Origin: Gemmatimonadetes bacterium bin94
GTDB lineage: Bacteria; Gemmatimonadota; Gemmatimonadetes; Longimicrobiales; Gaopeijiaceae
DNA length: 64,000 nucleotides
Assembly (NCBI GenBank): GCA_002238865.1
Contig: MPNE01000007.1
Coordinates: 105,019-169,018, forward strand
Direction of reading: 5' to 3'
Shown piece after piece: positions 1-11,012 of the stretch. Made by a program: the position numbers and the translations under genes. Each line of letters begins with the position of its first letter. Within the stretch, counting starts at the first letter, position 1. The notes below the pieces were generated by a model, which saw nothing but the letters and a program-made list of their open reading frames with translations, was not told the origin of the DNA and made no database searches.

Positions 1-17
1 AACAAAGGATGCTTCCA

Positions 18-473
18 ATGTCCCTGACCAAACTCAACAGCCGCTTTACCCCCTGGAACGAACTCGACGTCCTGGCCGACAGGATGAACCGCATCTTCGG
101 CGATTCGGGTCCTGGTCAGTTGACCTGCGGCCCTGTCCGGGTTCCCCCGGTCAACGTCGAAGAGAGGGCAGGCGAGATCCTGCTCACCTCGGAGCTGCCC
201 GGAATGACCGGGGACTCCGTCGAGATCGACCTGGAGAACAACGTCCTGACGATCTCGGGGGAAAAGCGCGACACGCGCGAAGAGGGCGAGTCCGGCGGCA
301 AGTTCCACCTCGTGGAGCGCACCTTCGGGTCCTTCCGCCGGTCGTTCACCCTGCCGCGGACGGTTCGAGCGGACGGAATCACCGCCGAATTCGACAACGG
401 CCTGCTCACCGTGCGGCTGCCCAAGGCCGAGAAAGCAGTGAGCCGCAAGATCGAGGTTGGCCGCAGGAGTTGA
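18..473 (+). CDS. Hsp20/alpha-crystallin family small heat shock protein
   Basis: A 151-residue ATP-independent holdase chaperone that should bind unfolding cytoplasmic proteins. The alpha-crystallin domain covers roughly residues 45-145. It begins with PPVNVEE, includes the SELPGM segment, and ends with the conserved NGLLTVRLPK strand (G-x-L motif region). The length is normal for bacterial Hsp20. An ATG at position 9 is also in frame, but AAAGGA at 4-9 lies 8 nt before ATG 18, so I chose 18. The C-terminal tail is short and has only a weak I-x-V-like anchor (IEV). The gene converges with the minus-strand gene ending at 486. The family is certain; the substrate is unknown. Confidence 0.93.
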   Translation: MSLTKLNSRFTPWNELDVLADRMNRIFGDSGPGQLTCGPVRVPPVNVEERAGEILLTSELPGMTGDSVEIDLENNVLTISGEKRDTREEGESGGKFHLVERTFGSFRRSFTLPRTVRADGITAEFDNGLLTVRLPKAEKAVSRKIEVGRRS

Positions 474-485
474 CGGGCACCGCCG

Positions 486-976
486 TCAGTTCACCGTCCT
501 GACGAACGTGACGGTCTGGTCCGAGAACCCGGCTGGCCGCTCCGACCCGTCTCCGTCCGGATCGCCGGGTTCGAAGTCCACCCTGAACCGATCCGGGCTC
601 TGAATCTCCACGATTCCAAGGAGGGTGCGACCGACCAGCGGTCCTGTCGACCACGGACCGACGTCGAGGTGCAAGGGGCTCGGCCGGTAGTCGACCCGGT
701 AGGCGACCGCAAAGGTATCCGGGCCCTGGCCGAGCTCCAGCACCCACTTCGCCTGCCCGTCGGGCTCGAAGATGTAGGTCATCTGCGGACTGACTCCGCC
801 GACGCTCACCCACTCCCCCAGTAGCGGCTCGCGGGGCTCGGCGCAGGAGAGCCCGGCGGACACGAGGATGACGGCCGCGCAAGCCACGATGTTCGGGTGC
901 GCGATGGGCCTGCGGACAACGCACGGGCGCATGACCGCCGGATGCGCGATTCGCCGGCGCAGGATTCGCCGCCCCA

Positions 977-977
<1 letters not shown>
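486..977 (-). CDS. Hypothetical secreted or lipoprotein-like protein
   Basis: A 163-residue protein of unknown function. The N-terminus is Arg-rich, followed by a hydrophobic stretch (about residues 29-44) ending in AGLSC. That Cys could be a lipoprotein anchor, although the lipobox is not canonical. The mature part (LLGEWVSV...MTYIFEPDGQAKW) resembles lipocalin-like or META-like 'new protein versus expected' beta proteins, but I cannot assign a family. The ATG overlaps the TGA of ahcY (TGATG), so the two are probably co-transcribed. The longer open frame upstream is a shadow of ahcY. Confidence 0.6.
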
Positions 978-2458
<1,481 letters not shown>

Positions 2459-2601
2459 GATCTATGACTCGCTTTCCCGCGTCTTTGCGCTCGGACGGTA
2501 GGCTGCAACGCCGGATCCCGGTACGAGGTGTACGGGAACCGGACGCAACTCCTAATCTAGCCGGGGTGGAAGGCGAATCCAGTCCCCGGGCAGCTATCCG
2601 G

Positions 2602-2640
2602 TTGTCAGGATATATCAGATCATATAGACTCGATATACTG
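2602..2640 (+). promoter_or_regulatory. Candidate vapBC promoter/operator (AT-rich palindromes)
   Basis: A sharply AT-rich patch in otherwise GC-rich DNA just before vapB. It contains TTGTCA (2602-2607), the palindrome GATATATC (2609-2616) and a -10-like TATACT (2634-2639). VapBC operons are normally autoregulated through palindromes overlapping the promoter, so this is the natural operator position. The -35/-10 spacing is not ideal. Confidence 0.4.
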
Positions 2641-2689
2641 TCAACTCATTATCGTATGTCTTTTTCCTTTGATCCGAGAAAGGTCTGCC

Positions 2690-2899
2690 ATGAGAAAAAC
2701 CAGTGTAGAAGTAGATTTCGCCCTGATTGCCCGGGTTAGAGTCCTCCTCGGAACATCGACGATCAAGGAGACGATCGACATCGCGCTGCGCGAGGTCGAG
2801 CGCCGGGAAGCCAGGCGCCAGGAGATTGAGGCGCTATCGACGATGGACGGACTCGACCTGGCGGACCGGGAGGTCATGGCCAGGGCGTGGCGGTCCTGA
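2690..2899 (+). CDS. vapB: VapB-family antitoxin
   Basis: A 69-residue antitoxin expected to bind and neutralise the adjacent PIN-domain RNase and to autoregulate the operon. It starts MRKTSVEVD and carries the TIKETIDIALREVERREAR helix typical of the short VapB/DUF2191 type, with an N-terminal ribbon-helix-like segment. A frame-open TTG exists at 2669, but GAGAAAGG about 6 nt before ATG 2690 sets the start. The toxin gene follows after 10 nt. Confidence 0.8.
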   Translation: MRKTSVEVDFALIARVRVLLGTSTIKETIDIALREVERREARRQEIEALSTMDGLDLADREVMARAWRS

Positions 2900-2909
2900 G
2901 AGACAACGG

Positions 2910-3323
2910 ATGCCCGCAATCTATTTGATCGACAAGAGCGCATTGGCTCGTATGGAGCATCCCCATGTCCAGGCGAGGCTTGCGCCGATCCTGGAAGCGG
3001 GTGACGCCGCCACTTGCGCTGTGGTCGACCTCGAGGTCCTCTATTCCGCGCGAAATCACGAAGAGCACGGACGTGCGCGGTCCCGGCGTGCGCGCGCCTA
3101 TCGCCAGGTGGAGCTGACCGAAGCGATCTTCAGGCGGGCCATCGAAGTTCAGGGCCTGCTCGCTCACCGGGGGCAGCACAGGATGCCCATCCCGGATCTC
3201 ATCATTGCCGCCGCCGCCGAGTCCGCGGGGATCGCCGTGATGCACTACGATTCGGACTTCGACCGGATCGCGGCGGTCACGGGACAGCCCGTTGAGTGGG
3301 TGGTGCCGCCGAGTTCGCTCTAA
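2910..3323 (+). CDS. vapC: VapC-family PIN-domain ribonuclease toxin
   Basis: A 137-residue type II toxin, a Mg2+-dependent endoribonuclease. The PIN fold is shown by the N-terminal acidic IDKSA segment (Asp near residue 7), the VVDLEVLYSAR helix with the second acidic residue, and the C-terminal PDLIIAAAAESAGIAVMHYD...DFDRIA segment with the remaining Asp residues. The start ATG lies 10 nt after the vapB stop. Its stop codon overlaps the stop end of the convergent propeller gene at 3320. The cellular RNA target cannot be read from sequence. Confidence 0.88.
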   Translation: MPAIYLIDKSALARMEHPHVQARLAPILEAGDAATCAVVDLEVLYSARNHEEHGRARSRRARAYRQVELTEAIFRRAIEVQGLLAHRGQHRMPIPDLIIAAAAESAGIAVMHYDSDFDRIAAVTGQPVEWVVPPSSL

Positions 3324-4387
3324 CTGCCCGATAGTCTGGGTTCGAGCAGATGCAGGTACGGCACTCCCTCGTCCGTCTCATGATAGGCAACGATGTATCG
3401 TGAGCCCTGCGCGAAGCCGAGCAGGTGCCCGTCGTTCCGGTGACGGGCGATCGTCAGACCGGTGTCCGGATCGACCAGGTCCAGCCAGCCATCGTATTCC
3501 AGCCGTGGGGGCGCCTCCGTCATCGGACTTCCCGCCGGCACGCGCTCCCCCCACTCCAGGTCCGGAGCGCGCCAGACGATCCAGAGTCCATCGCCGTCAA
3601 GCATCAAGCCCATGTTCCAGGAGCTGGGGAACATCGGTGGATCCGACCGGCCGTCGTCGAACGCCTCCAGCTGTCGCGCAAACTCCCGTTCGACCCTGGG
3701 CTCGGGCGTCAACGTCCACCGGGTTGCGATGTTCGCACCGCCTCTAACGGCCCAGACCGTGTTCGCCCCGTCGCCCGTCAGCTTGTAGAAAGTCGAAGAA
3801 CGGCCTCGGTACACCGAGCCTTCGCCGCCGAAGGAAATCATCTCGCCGGAGGGGCTCAGGATGTGGAACTTGTGCCCGACCGCCCTTTGCGTCGGCACAT
3901 CCGCGCTGAAGATGACATCGTCGGATTCCGTGACGAACGACGAATTCACCTGCCCCGGAAAGCGATCCATTCTGACCACGTTGAAGTCGTAGTCAAGCAG
4001 GACTCGGCCCTGGGAATGGGCGAAGACGTGAATGTACCCAGGACCTGCGTTGACGTGCGAGATGGCTCGATACTCACCGGGACCCTCGCCGGAGCGCCCC
4101 ACGGTCCGAAGGAATCTGCCCTTGCTGTCGAAGACCGATATCTCGGGGATCGGCGTGACGGTGACGATGATCCGGCCAAGACGATCCACGGCCACCTTCG
4201 AGGGACGTGCGACGACGTGAAGCCCGGGGCCGTCCAGTCCCCCTATGGTCACCACGGTATCGAATGCGATCCGGCACCGCTCGCAGGTCACCTCCCCGGA
4301 CAGGAGCTGTCCGTCCTGCGCCGCCAGCGGGCGTGTTGAAGTCCACAAACCGAGGCAGATGAGCACCCGGAGGAGGAAGGGTGACAT
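3320..4387 (-). CDS. Secreted 6-bladed beta-propeller protein
   Basis: A 355-residue exported protein. The chosen ATG (4387) gives a clean signal peptide (MSPFLLRVLICLGLW...PLAAQ); the longer in-frame start lacks one. The body contains NHL/6-bladed propeller blade motifs such as KVAVDRLGRIIVT, ISVFDSKGRFLRTVG and GEGPGEYRAI, typical of the 6-bladed beta-propeller (BF3664-like) proteins abundant in Gemmatimonadota and Bacteroidota. A CERC cysteine pair lies just after the signal peptide. No catalytic residues are evident, and the ligand or role is unknown. Confidence 0.75.
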   Translation of the reverse strand: MSPFLLRVLICLGLWTSTRPLAAQDGQLLSGEVTCERCRIAFDTVVTIGGLDGPGLHVVARPSKVAVDRLGRIIVTVTPIPEISVFDSKGRFLRTVGRSGEGPGEYRAISHVNAGPGYIHVFAHSQGRVLLDYDFNVVRMDRFPGQVNSSFVTESDDVIFSADVPTQRAVGHKFHILSPSGEMISFGGEGSVYRGRSSTFYKLTGDGANTVWAVRGGANIATRWTLTPEPRVEREFARQLEAFDDGRSDPPMFPSSWNMGLMLDGDGLWIVWRAPDLEWGERVPAGSPMTEAPPRLEYDGWLDLVDPDTGLTIARHRNDGHLLGFAQGSRYIVAYHETDEGVPYLHLLEPRLSGS

Positions 4388-4562
4388 GATTGGCAGCTCC
4401 CTTGAGTGAGGGTCCTCGGTCCCGATTAGGGGTTTCCTCCCGAGCGGCCACAAGCACCGGAAATCACCAAGAGAACAGTTCTCGGATCGAAATCGTGCAA
4501 TCCGGGCAACTGCGCCCGGATCGTTCGTGTTCCCGGTGGCCCGTTCGGCGAGGCACCTGCCA

Positions 4563-7500
4563 TCAACGTCCTCCCCTCCTCCTGTCCCAGTAGTCCGTCG
4601 GCCGGTCGTCGCTCCGGAGCGCGTCCTCGTCCACCCAGTAGTAGTCCCCGAACGGCCTCGCTTCCGGCCACAGCTCGTCGAGCGTGTCTGCGTCGTAGAC
4701 GATCCCGTCCTTGATCACGTAGACGATGTCCGCCGTGTTGCGGATGTCGTCGAGCGGGTTCGAGCCGAGCACGATGAAGTCCGCGACCTTCCCCTCGGCG
4801 AGCGACCCGAGCTCGTGCTCGAGCCCGAGGAAGTGGGCGCCGTGGATCGTGCCGATCTCGATGCCGGTGTGCGCGTCCGTCCCCGCCGCCGCCATCCACA
4901 CCTCGTAGTGCGAGCCGAGTCCGTGCAGCTGGCCGTGCGCACCGATCGCGCCCCAGCCCCCCTCCTCGATGATGTCGCCCAGCCCGCGGGCCATGAGGGG
5001 GAACGAGTAGTCGGTTTCCGGACGCATCATGCGCCGGCGTGTCGACGGGACGAGCATCCTCCAGGGCAGCCAGCGGCGCATCTTCGGGTCCTTCCAGATC
5101 TCGTAGGTCTGGTAGAAGTACTCCTCGTTCCACGCGCCCGGCCCCCCGACCATGAAGGTTGGCGAGTACACCGCCTCGGCCTGCCCGAAGAACTTCGCGA
5201 CATCCGAATACAGCGGCGTGTAGCTCATGGGGTGCTCCCACCCGGTGTGGCCGTCCATGATCATGCCGAGGTTGTACTCGAGATCGCCCCCTTCCGCGGT
5301 GACGCGCAGCCCCCGCCGGCGCGCGGCATCGGTGACCCACTGGCGCTGGTCCCGGCGCGGCTGCATGTACTCCTTGATCGAGACCGCGCCCCACGACATG
5401 AGCCGGGCCACGTTCCGGTCGGCGGCTTCGTAGCTTGTGATCTCGTTCTGGCGCGCGCCGTCGCCCGAGTAGATGGGGTCGCCGGTGCTGTACGCCCGCG
5501 GGCCGATCATCGCGCCGGCCTCGGTGAGCTCCGCCGCGGCGAAGACGTTTGGCGACCACTGCGAATTGTCGAGCGTGGTCGTGATGCCGTACGCCAGGTA
5601 GATGCCCGACTCCCAGTTGCGCTGCGGGATCACGCCCTCGTGGTCGCGGTGGTGGTGCGCGTGCATGTCGATCAGGCCGGGCATGATCGTGCGGCCCGAC
5701 GCGTCGAACACCTGGTCGGCGCCCGAGGCGTCGCAGTCGCCGACGCACGCCAGGCGGCCGTCTCGCACGACCACCGTGCCGCTCTCGATGACGCGGTCGT
5801 CCTCCACCGTGATGATGCGCGCGCCGGTGAAGGCGACCGTGCCGGCGGCGATGTCGCGGGGCAGTTCGAGCCGGATGGGGATCTCCTCGGTGTCGCCCGT
5901 GGCCGCGTCGTGGGCGTAGTAGCGCGGGCCGCTCACGAACTCCAGCGTGTTCGCGTCCCGCCAGCGGGGATGGATGCCGCCCTCGAGGCTCACCTGGGTG
6001 ACCGGGAGCTGGCCGTCGCGCTTGGCGATGCGCACCGTGTTGGCCCCGGTGCCGCCGTACGGAAACGGCATCGTGTAGACGTTGTCGCCCTCCTGGAAGG
6101 CAAGCCACATCCCATCGGGCGAGACCGCGGCCTCGTCGGCGTCGGGCAGCGTGAAATGCACGCGCCGGTCGGTGCCGTCCAGCCGGATCGATGCGATCTC
6201 GGTGCGGGTCGGCTCGCCGTCCATGGGGAGAGTTGTCTCCGGGTAGAACAGCCGCCCGTCCGGACCGAACGACGCCTGCGCGATCGGGCGCCGGGGCATC
6301 ATCGGCCTGCCGCCGGTGTAGGGGCGCTCGACGCGGGTGATCAAGGTGGCTTCGCCGCCATCGGCGGGGACGCGCACGAACTGGTAGTACTGGTTGTTGG
6401 CGACCGTCCGACCGTGACTGGTGGCTCCGGACCCACGGGTGACCACGATGTCGTCGCCGTCCGGGCTCCACACCGTGTTCAGGTATTCGCCGGCGCTGGT
6501 CGTCAGCTGTTGCGGAGTGCCGCCATCGGCCGGTACGCGCCACACATGGCCCTGGTCGGCGTCGGCCCAGCTGGTGAAGGCGATGCTGCGGCCGTCGGGG
6601 GACCATGCCGGCGACATCTCGAAGGGCGCGAAGTCGTCGCCCGTCAGGCGCGCGGGCGTCCCGTCGGGGAGGTCCATCACCCAGATGCGCCCGACCGCCT
6701 GAAACGCGAGGCGGCCGCCGTCGGGTGACGAGGCGGTCCAGCGCGGAAACTTCACCGTGAAGGTCTCGCCCAGCGCGGCCTGGGGTCGCCCGGCCATCTC
6801 CGAGATCGTGCGCTGCACGCGCGCCGTGAAGGGGATGGTGGACACCTCGCCGCTCGCTACCTCCACCCGGCGGATCCTGCCGCCCGCCGCGATCACGATC
6901 GACGCTCCGTCCCGCGCCCATGCGTACCCGGGCAGGTCCCGCGAAACCTTCATGCCTTCGGCCATGTCGACCTCGATGGGGTCCATCAGGAGGCGCTCGG
7001 CGCCGGTCTCGAGGTCGCGCAGCCAGAGCGCGGTGCGGGGGCCGAAACGGAGGCCCTTGTGCGAAATCGTCCCGTCGGGGATGCGGCGGGGGAGGCGGGG
7101 GGCAAGGGGGAGCCAGCGCCCGTCGGGGGAGATCTCCGGCGCGATGCCGCCGCCGCTCGATGTCTGGCCCTGCTGCACGGTGATCCCCGACGTGATCTCG
7201 TCCACCTGTCCCGTCTCGAGGTCGAGACGCCGGATCTGCTTGTGGCCCTGCATGAGGTCGGTGCGCCCCGACCAGGTCCCGGGGGGTGCCGTGCGGATCT
7301 GGAAGTACAGGGAACCGCCGTCCGGCGAGAAGGCGGGCCATGCGGCCCCGGAGTAGTCCGACCCGACGAACTCCACCCCTTCACCCCCGTCTCGGGAGTA
7401 CATCCACAGCCCTGCGCCGCCGCTGCCGCGCTGGGTGGGCGCGCGCCTCACCACGATGAAGCGGCCGTCCGGCGACCATGCGGGCTCCCAGGCACGCAGC

Positions 7501-7961
7501 GTCTGGCTCTCGAACACCGGCCTCGGATTCGACCCGTCGGCGTCCATCAGCCAGAGGTTGCTCTGTCCCCCCCGGTCCGAAATGAAGGCGATGGTCGAGC
7601 CGTCCGGCGAGAAGCGGGGGTGGAAGTTCACCGCCACACCGCTGTTCTGCGTAAGGGAGGTCGCTTCGCCTCCGGCAGCGGGCACGCGGTACACGTGTCC
7701 CAGCAGGTCGAAGACGACCCACGCTCCGTCGGCGGAGATATCGACCGACATCCACGTCCCTTCGCTCGTCGTGAAGTCGATCTCGCGGGTCTCGCCAAGC
7801 GGGGCGGTGACGTCCCACTCCGCTGCTTCGCCACCCGCTTCCTGGGCCTGGAGGGTCGGTGCAAGAACCGGCGTGAGTCCGACCGCCGTGATCCAGAGAG
7901 CGACCGGAATCAGCCGGTGAACACCCTGCCAAGAGGAGCAATCATTTGTTTTCGGGAACAT
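4563..7961 (-). CDS. Secreted PD40 beta-propeller-amidohydrolase fusion
   Basis: A 1132-residue exported metal-dependent hydrolase. A signal peptide ends near LQAQ (about residue 40). Residues about 50-650 carry repeated WD40-like/TolB (PD40) blades of the type SPDGSTIAFISDRGG and WSPDGRFIVV. A C-terminal amidohydrolase domain follows from about residue 700, with the HxH metal site in MPGLIDMHAHHH (about 758-770) and a late GTDAHTG (metal Asp/His region). The fusion resembles a Tricorn-like or imidazolonepropionase-like secreted cyclic amide or dipeptide hydrolase. The substrate is unknown. The upstream 184 nt are shared divergently with the TonB receptor, so the two may form a transport-and-hydrolysis unit. 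Confidence 0.88.
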   Translation of the reverse strand: MFPKTNDCSSWQGVHRLIPVALWITAVGLTPVLAPTLQAQEAGGEAAEWDVTAPLGETREIDFTTSEGTWMSVDISADGAWVVFDLLGHVYRVPAAGGEATSLTQNSGVAVNFHPRFSPDGSTIAFISDRGGQSNLWLMDADGSNPRPVFESQTLRAWEPAWSPDGRFIVVRRAPTQRGSGGAGLWMYSRDGGEGVEFVGSDYSGAAWPAFSPDGGSLYFQIRTAPPGTWSGRTDLMQGHKQIRRLDLETGQVDEITSGITVQQGQTSSGGGIAPEISPDGRWLPLAPRLPRRIPDGTISHKGLRFGPRTALWLRDLETGAERLLMDPIEVDMAEGMKVSRDLPGYAWARDGASIVIAAGGRIRRVEVASGEVSTIPFTARVQRTISEMAGRPQAALGETFTVKFPRWTASSPDGGRLAFQAVGRIWVMDLPDGTPARLTGDDFAPFEMSPAWSPDGRSIAFTSWADADQGHVWRVPADGGTPQQLTTSAGEYLNTVWSPDGDDIVVTRGSGATSHGRTVANNQYYQFVRVPADGGEATLITRVERPYTGGRPMMPRRPIAQASFGPDGRLFYPETTLPMDGEPTRTEIASIRLDGTDRRVHFTLPDADEAAVSPDGMWLAFQEGDNVYTMPFPYGGTGANTVRIAKRDGQLPVTQVSLEGGIHPRWRDANTLEFVSGPRYYAHDAATGDTEEIPIRLELPRDIAAGTVAFTGARIITVEDDRVIESGTVVVRDGRLACVGDCDASGADQVFDASGRTIMPGLIDMHAHHHRDHEGVIPQRNWESGIYLAYGITTTLDNSQWSPNVFAAAELTEAGAMIGPRAYSTGDPIYSGDGARQNEITSYEAADRNVARLMSWGAVSIKEYMQPRRDQRQWVTDAARRRGLRVTAEGGDLEYNLGMIMDGHTGWEHPMSYTPLYSDVAKFFGQAEAVYSPTFMVGGPGAWNEEYFYQTYEIWKDPKMRRWLPWRMLVPSTRRRMMRPETDYSFPLMARGLGDIIEEGGWGAIGAHGQLHGLGSHYEVWMAAAGTDAHTGIEIGTIHGAHFLGLEHELGSLAEGKVADFIVLGSNPLDDIRNTADIVYVIKDGIVYDADTLDELWPEARPFGDYYWVDEDALRSDDRPTDYWDRRRGGR

Positions 7962-8145
7962 GAGGAACTCTCCGGTCGGTTGTGGATAGACGGTACGGTG
8001 TCACCAAGTCGTGCAGTGCGCGTACAGAGAGATTCGTGGTTGACCTCTCCGGGGGTCTACAACCACGGACTCCCTCGCCCTGTCACTCACACTGCGGTGG
8101 CTTACGGGGCCGGGGCAACACCACTGCGACATCCAAGGAGATCAC

Positions 8146-10896
8146 ATGATCAGAAGAGCACTCATAACCCTGGGGCTGCTGGCGCTTCCGTCGGCCGCCT
8201 TCGCCCAGGGCACGATCGAAGGAACCGTTCGCGACATCGAAAGCGGACAGGGACTCGGCAACGCCCGGGTCGAGATACCCGCACTGGGACTGGCCGACCA
8301 TACTGCAGCCACCGGCACCTTCTCGATATCCGGCGTGGCCGCGGGCACACATACGCTGGAAGTCCGCCTCGTCGGCTTCGGCCTTCACACCCGGGAGGTG
8401 ACGGTTGCGGCCGGCCAGACCCTCAATCTGGACATCACTCTCGGGGTGGCCGCGTTCGCGCTCAACGAGCTGGTGGTGGTGGGAAGCCGCACCCGGCCCC
8501 GCACCGTCACCGAGTCGATGGTCCCCGTGGACGTGATCCCGGTCTCGGAGATCGCCGGTCAGGCGGAGACCAACATCGACTTCCTGCTGCGGACCGTGGT
8601 GCCGTCCTACAACGTCAACATCCAGCCCATCAGCGATGCCGCCACGGTCACCCGTCCGGCCAACCTGCGCGGACTGGCTTCCGATCACACCCTGGTGCTG
8701 CTGAACGGCAAGCGCCGACACCGGGGCGCGGTCATCACATGGCTGGGCGGAGGGCTCTCCGACGGCGCCCAGGGACCCGACATCGGATCCATCCCGGGCA
8801 TCGCCCTGCGGCAGGTCGAGGTGCTCCGCGACGGGGCCTCGGCGCAGTACGGTTCGGACGCGATCGCCGGCGTGCTGAACTTCGTGCTGAAGGACGACCG
8901 CTCCGGCGGCAGCGTGGAGGTCAAGCAGGGCAGCTTCTACGAGGGCGACGGCGACGCGCTGGCGGTGGCCGGCAACTTCGGCCTCCCGCTCGGCGAGTCC
9001 GGATTCGCCAACATCACCGTGGAGTACGGCAACCAGGATCCCACCGACCGGGCCATCCAGCGCGGCGACGCGGCCCGCCTGATCGCCGCCGGCAACACCG
9101 CGGTCCGCACGCCCACCGCCCAGATCTGGGGCTCGCCAAGGGTTACGGACGACCTCAAGGTGTGGGCCAACCTCGGCTACACCTTCGACGACGACGAACA
9201 CGCCTATGCGTTCGGCAACGTCGGCACGAAGGAAGTGGACGGCGGCTTCTTCTTCCGCAACCCCAACACCCGGGGTGGCGTGTTCAGCGGCGACGGTGGC
9301 CAGACGCTGCTGATCGGCGACGTCCTGGACGCGGCGGACGGCATCCTCGACGGTTCCGCCAACTGCCCCGTGGTCAACATCGTCAACGACATTCCCGATC
9401 CGGTCGCCCTCAAGCAGGTCTTCGACGACCCGAACTGCTTCTCCTTCCAGGAGATGTTCCCCGGCGGGTTCACGCCCCAGTTCGGCGGCAACGTCCTGGA
9501 CGCCTCGGTCGTGGCCGGCCTCAAGGGCCGGACGGACGGCGGCCTCGTGTGGGACGCCAGCACGAGCTACGGGAAGAACCTCGTCGACTTCTTCATATAC
9601 AACACGGTCAACGCGGCCCTCGGGCCCCAGACCCCCACGCACTTCGATCCGGGGCTGTACAATCAGGAGGAACTCAACTTCAACCTGGATCTCTCCTACG
9701 AACTCGGTGACCGGACGCACCTGGCCGGCGGCTTCGAGCGCCGCGAGGAGCGCTTCGAGATCGGCCAGGGCCAGGACGAGTCCTGGAGGATCGGACCCTA
9801 TGCGGCGCAGGGCTTCAGCTCCTCGTCCAATGGCTTCCCGGGCTTCAGTCCCCTCGCGGCCGGCAGCTGGAGCCGCAGGAACACCGCGGTCTACGGCGAT
9901 CTCGATCTGGGAGGCGGAGAGGATCCGTGGAACCTCGGGCTGGCGGGCCGCTACGAGAACTTCTCGGACTTCGGCGGCAAGGCGACCCTCAAGGCTTCGG
10001 GGAGATTCGAAGCCAGTGAACAGGTTTCGTTCCGGGCGAGCGGCACCACGGGATTCCGCGCGCCCACGCCCGGGCAGCAGAACGCCTTCAACGTATCGAC
10101 CGTCTTCGACTCGGAGATCGGCGACCTGGTCAACCGGGGAACGATCCCGTCGACATCGGCCGTTGCCGCTCTGAAGGGCGGGAAGCAGCTCGAGCCCGAA
10201 ACGTCGTTCAGCCTTGCGGGCGGCGTCGTGTACGAGGCTGGCGAGCTGCGCGTCACGGCGGATTACTTCCGCATCTCGATCTCGGATCGATTCGCACAGA
10301 CCAGGACCTTCAAGCTGACTGACGCGGAGGTCGACAAACTCGTCTCCGAAGGGATCACGAGTGCCGCGAACCTGGCCGAATTCCGCTTCTTCACCAACGA
10401 CTTCTCGACCCTCACCCAGGGTGTGGACCTCGTGGCCAACTACACGCCCGAGGCGATGGGGGGCAACACGGCGTTCAGCCTTCTCTTCAACTACACCGGC
10501 ACGGAGGTGACCGAGCGGAACGAGGAGATCGTGGACCAGAACCGCGTGTACCAGCTGGAGCAGTCACTGCCCAACTTCCGCAGTTCACTCAGCGCCACGC
10601 ATCCCTTCGGCAGCGTTCGGACCCTCCTGAGGGGCACATGGTACGACGACTGGTACGACATCGGCGACGAGCACGACTACCCGGGCCGGTTCATCGTTGA
10701 CGCCGAGCTGGCCCTGGACCTGTCCAACAACGCTTCGGTCACGATCGGGGCGCAGAACCTGCTCAACACCTACCCGGACGTGAGCCCGAACGCGCTGGGC
10801 GTGGGCGCCCAGTACCCCGAGAGCACGCCGTTCGGCTTCAACGGCGGCTACTACTACGTGCGGCTGGCCTACAGCTGGCTGTGGGAGACGCGGTGA
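8146..10896 (+). CDS. TonB-dependent outer-membrane receptor
   Basis: A 916-residue outer-membrane active-transport barrel. The signal peptide ends at AFAQG. Residues about 22-105 form a carboxypeptidase-regulatory-like domain (GTIEGTVRDIESGQGLGNARVEI). A plug domain follows (LRGLASDHTLVLLNGKRR, VEVLRDGASAQYGSDAIAGV), and the rest is a long beta-barrel ending ...AYSWLWETR. There is no obvious SusC-style signature and no SusD partner nearby. AAGGAG lies 5 nt before the ATG. It is divergent from the secreted amidohydrolase, suggesting uptake of a product or substrate of that enzyme (inference). A 16-bp terminator hairpin follows the stop. Confidence 0.93.
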   Translation: MIRRALITLGLLALPSAAFAQGTIEGTVRDIESGQGLGNARVEIPALGLADHTAATGTFSISGVAAGTHTLEVRLVGFGLHTREVTVAAGQTLNLDITLGVAAFALNELVVVGSRTRPRTVTESMVPVDVIPVSEIAGQAETNIDFLLRTVVPSYNVNIQPISDAATVTRPANLRGLASDHTLVLLNGKRRHRGAVITWLGGGLSDGAQGPDIGSIPGIALRQVEVLRDGASAQYGSDAIAGVLNFVLKDDRSGGSVEVKQGSFYEGDGDALAVAGNFGLPLGESGFANITVEYGNQDPTDRAIQRGDAARLIAAGNTAVRTPTAQIWGSPRVTDDLKVWANLGYTFDDDEHAYAFGNVGTKEVDGGFFFRNPNTRGGVFSGDGGQTLLIGDVLDAADGILDGSANCPVVNIVNDIPDPVALKQVFDDPNCFSFQEMFPGGFTPQFGGNVLDASVVAGLKGRTDGGLVWDASTSYGKNLVDFFIYNTVNAALGPQTPTHFDPGLYNQEELNFNLDLSYELGDRTHLAGGFERREERFEIGQGQDESWRIGPYAAQGFSSSSNGFPGFSPLAAGSWSRRNTAVYGDLDLGGGEDPWNLGLAGRYENFSDFGGKATLKASGRFEASEQVSFRASGTTGFRAPTPGQQNAFNVSTVFDSEIGDLVNRGTIPSTSAVAALKGGKQLEPETSFSLAGGVVYEAGELRVTADYFRISISDRFAQTRTFKLTDAEVDKLVSEGITSAANLAEFRFFTNDFSTLTQGVDLVANYTPEAMGGNTAFSLLFNYTGTEVTERNEEIVDQNRVYQLEQSLPNFRSSLSATHPFGSVRTLLRGTWYDDWYDIGDEHDYPGRFIVDAELALDLSNNASVTIGAQNLLNTYPDVSPNALGVGAQYPESTPFGFNGGYYYVRLAYSWLWETR

Positions 10897-10934
10897 TGGG
10901 TCGGTGAGCCAGGCGGACGGTTGACGGCATGAAA

Positions 10935-10978
10935 GGGGAACCCCGGCGGGAGCAGAGGAAGGCCCGCCGGGGTTCCCC
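10935..10978 (+). terminator. Strong hairpin terminator after the TonB receptor
   Basis: A perfect 16-bp stem, 10935-10950 pairing with 10963-10978 (arms beginning GGGGAACCCC and ending GGGGTTCCCC), with a 12-nt loop. There is no long T tract. It begins 38 nt after the receptor stop. Its presence argues against a coding start at 10929, which would lie at the edge of this stem. Confidence 0.8.
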
Positions 10979-11012
10979 GGACCCTCCGGGGGCCAGCGCG
11001 GTACTAGCAGGG

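Noticed and set aside
2459..2689. SAH or SAM riboswitch upstream of ahcY
   Set aside because: I could not match the conserved core of a known SAH or SAM riboswitch on the minus strand.
10929..11012. Upstream start of the serine hydrolase at 10929
   Set aside because: It runs through a 16-bp terminator stem and would remove the lipoprotein signal from the N-terminus.
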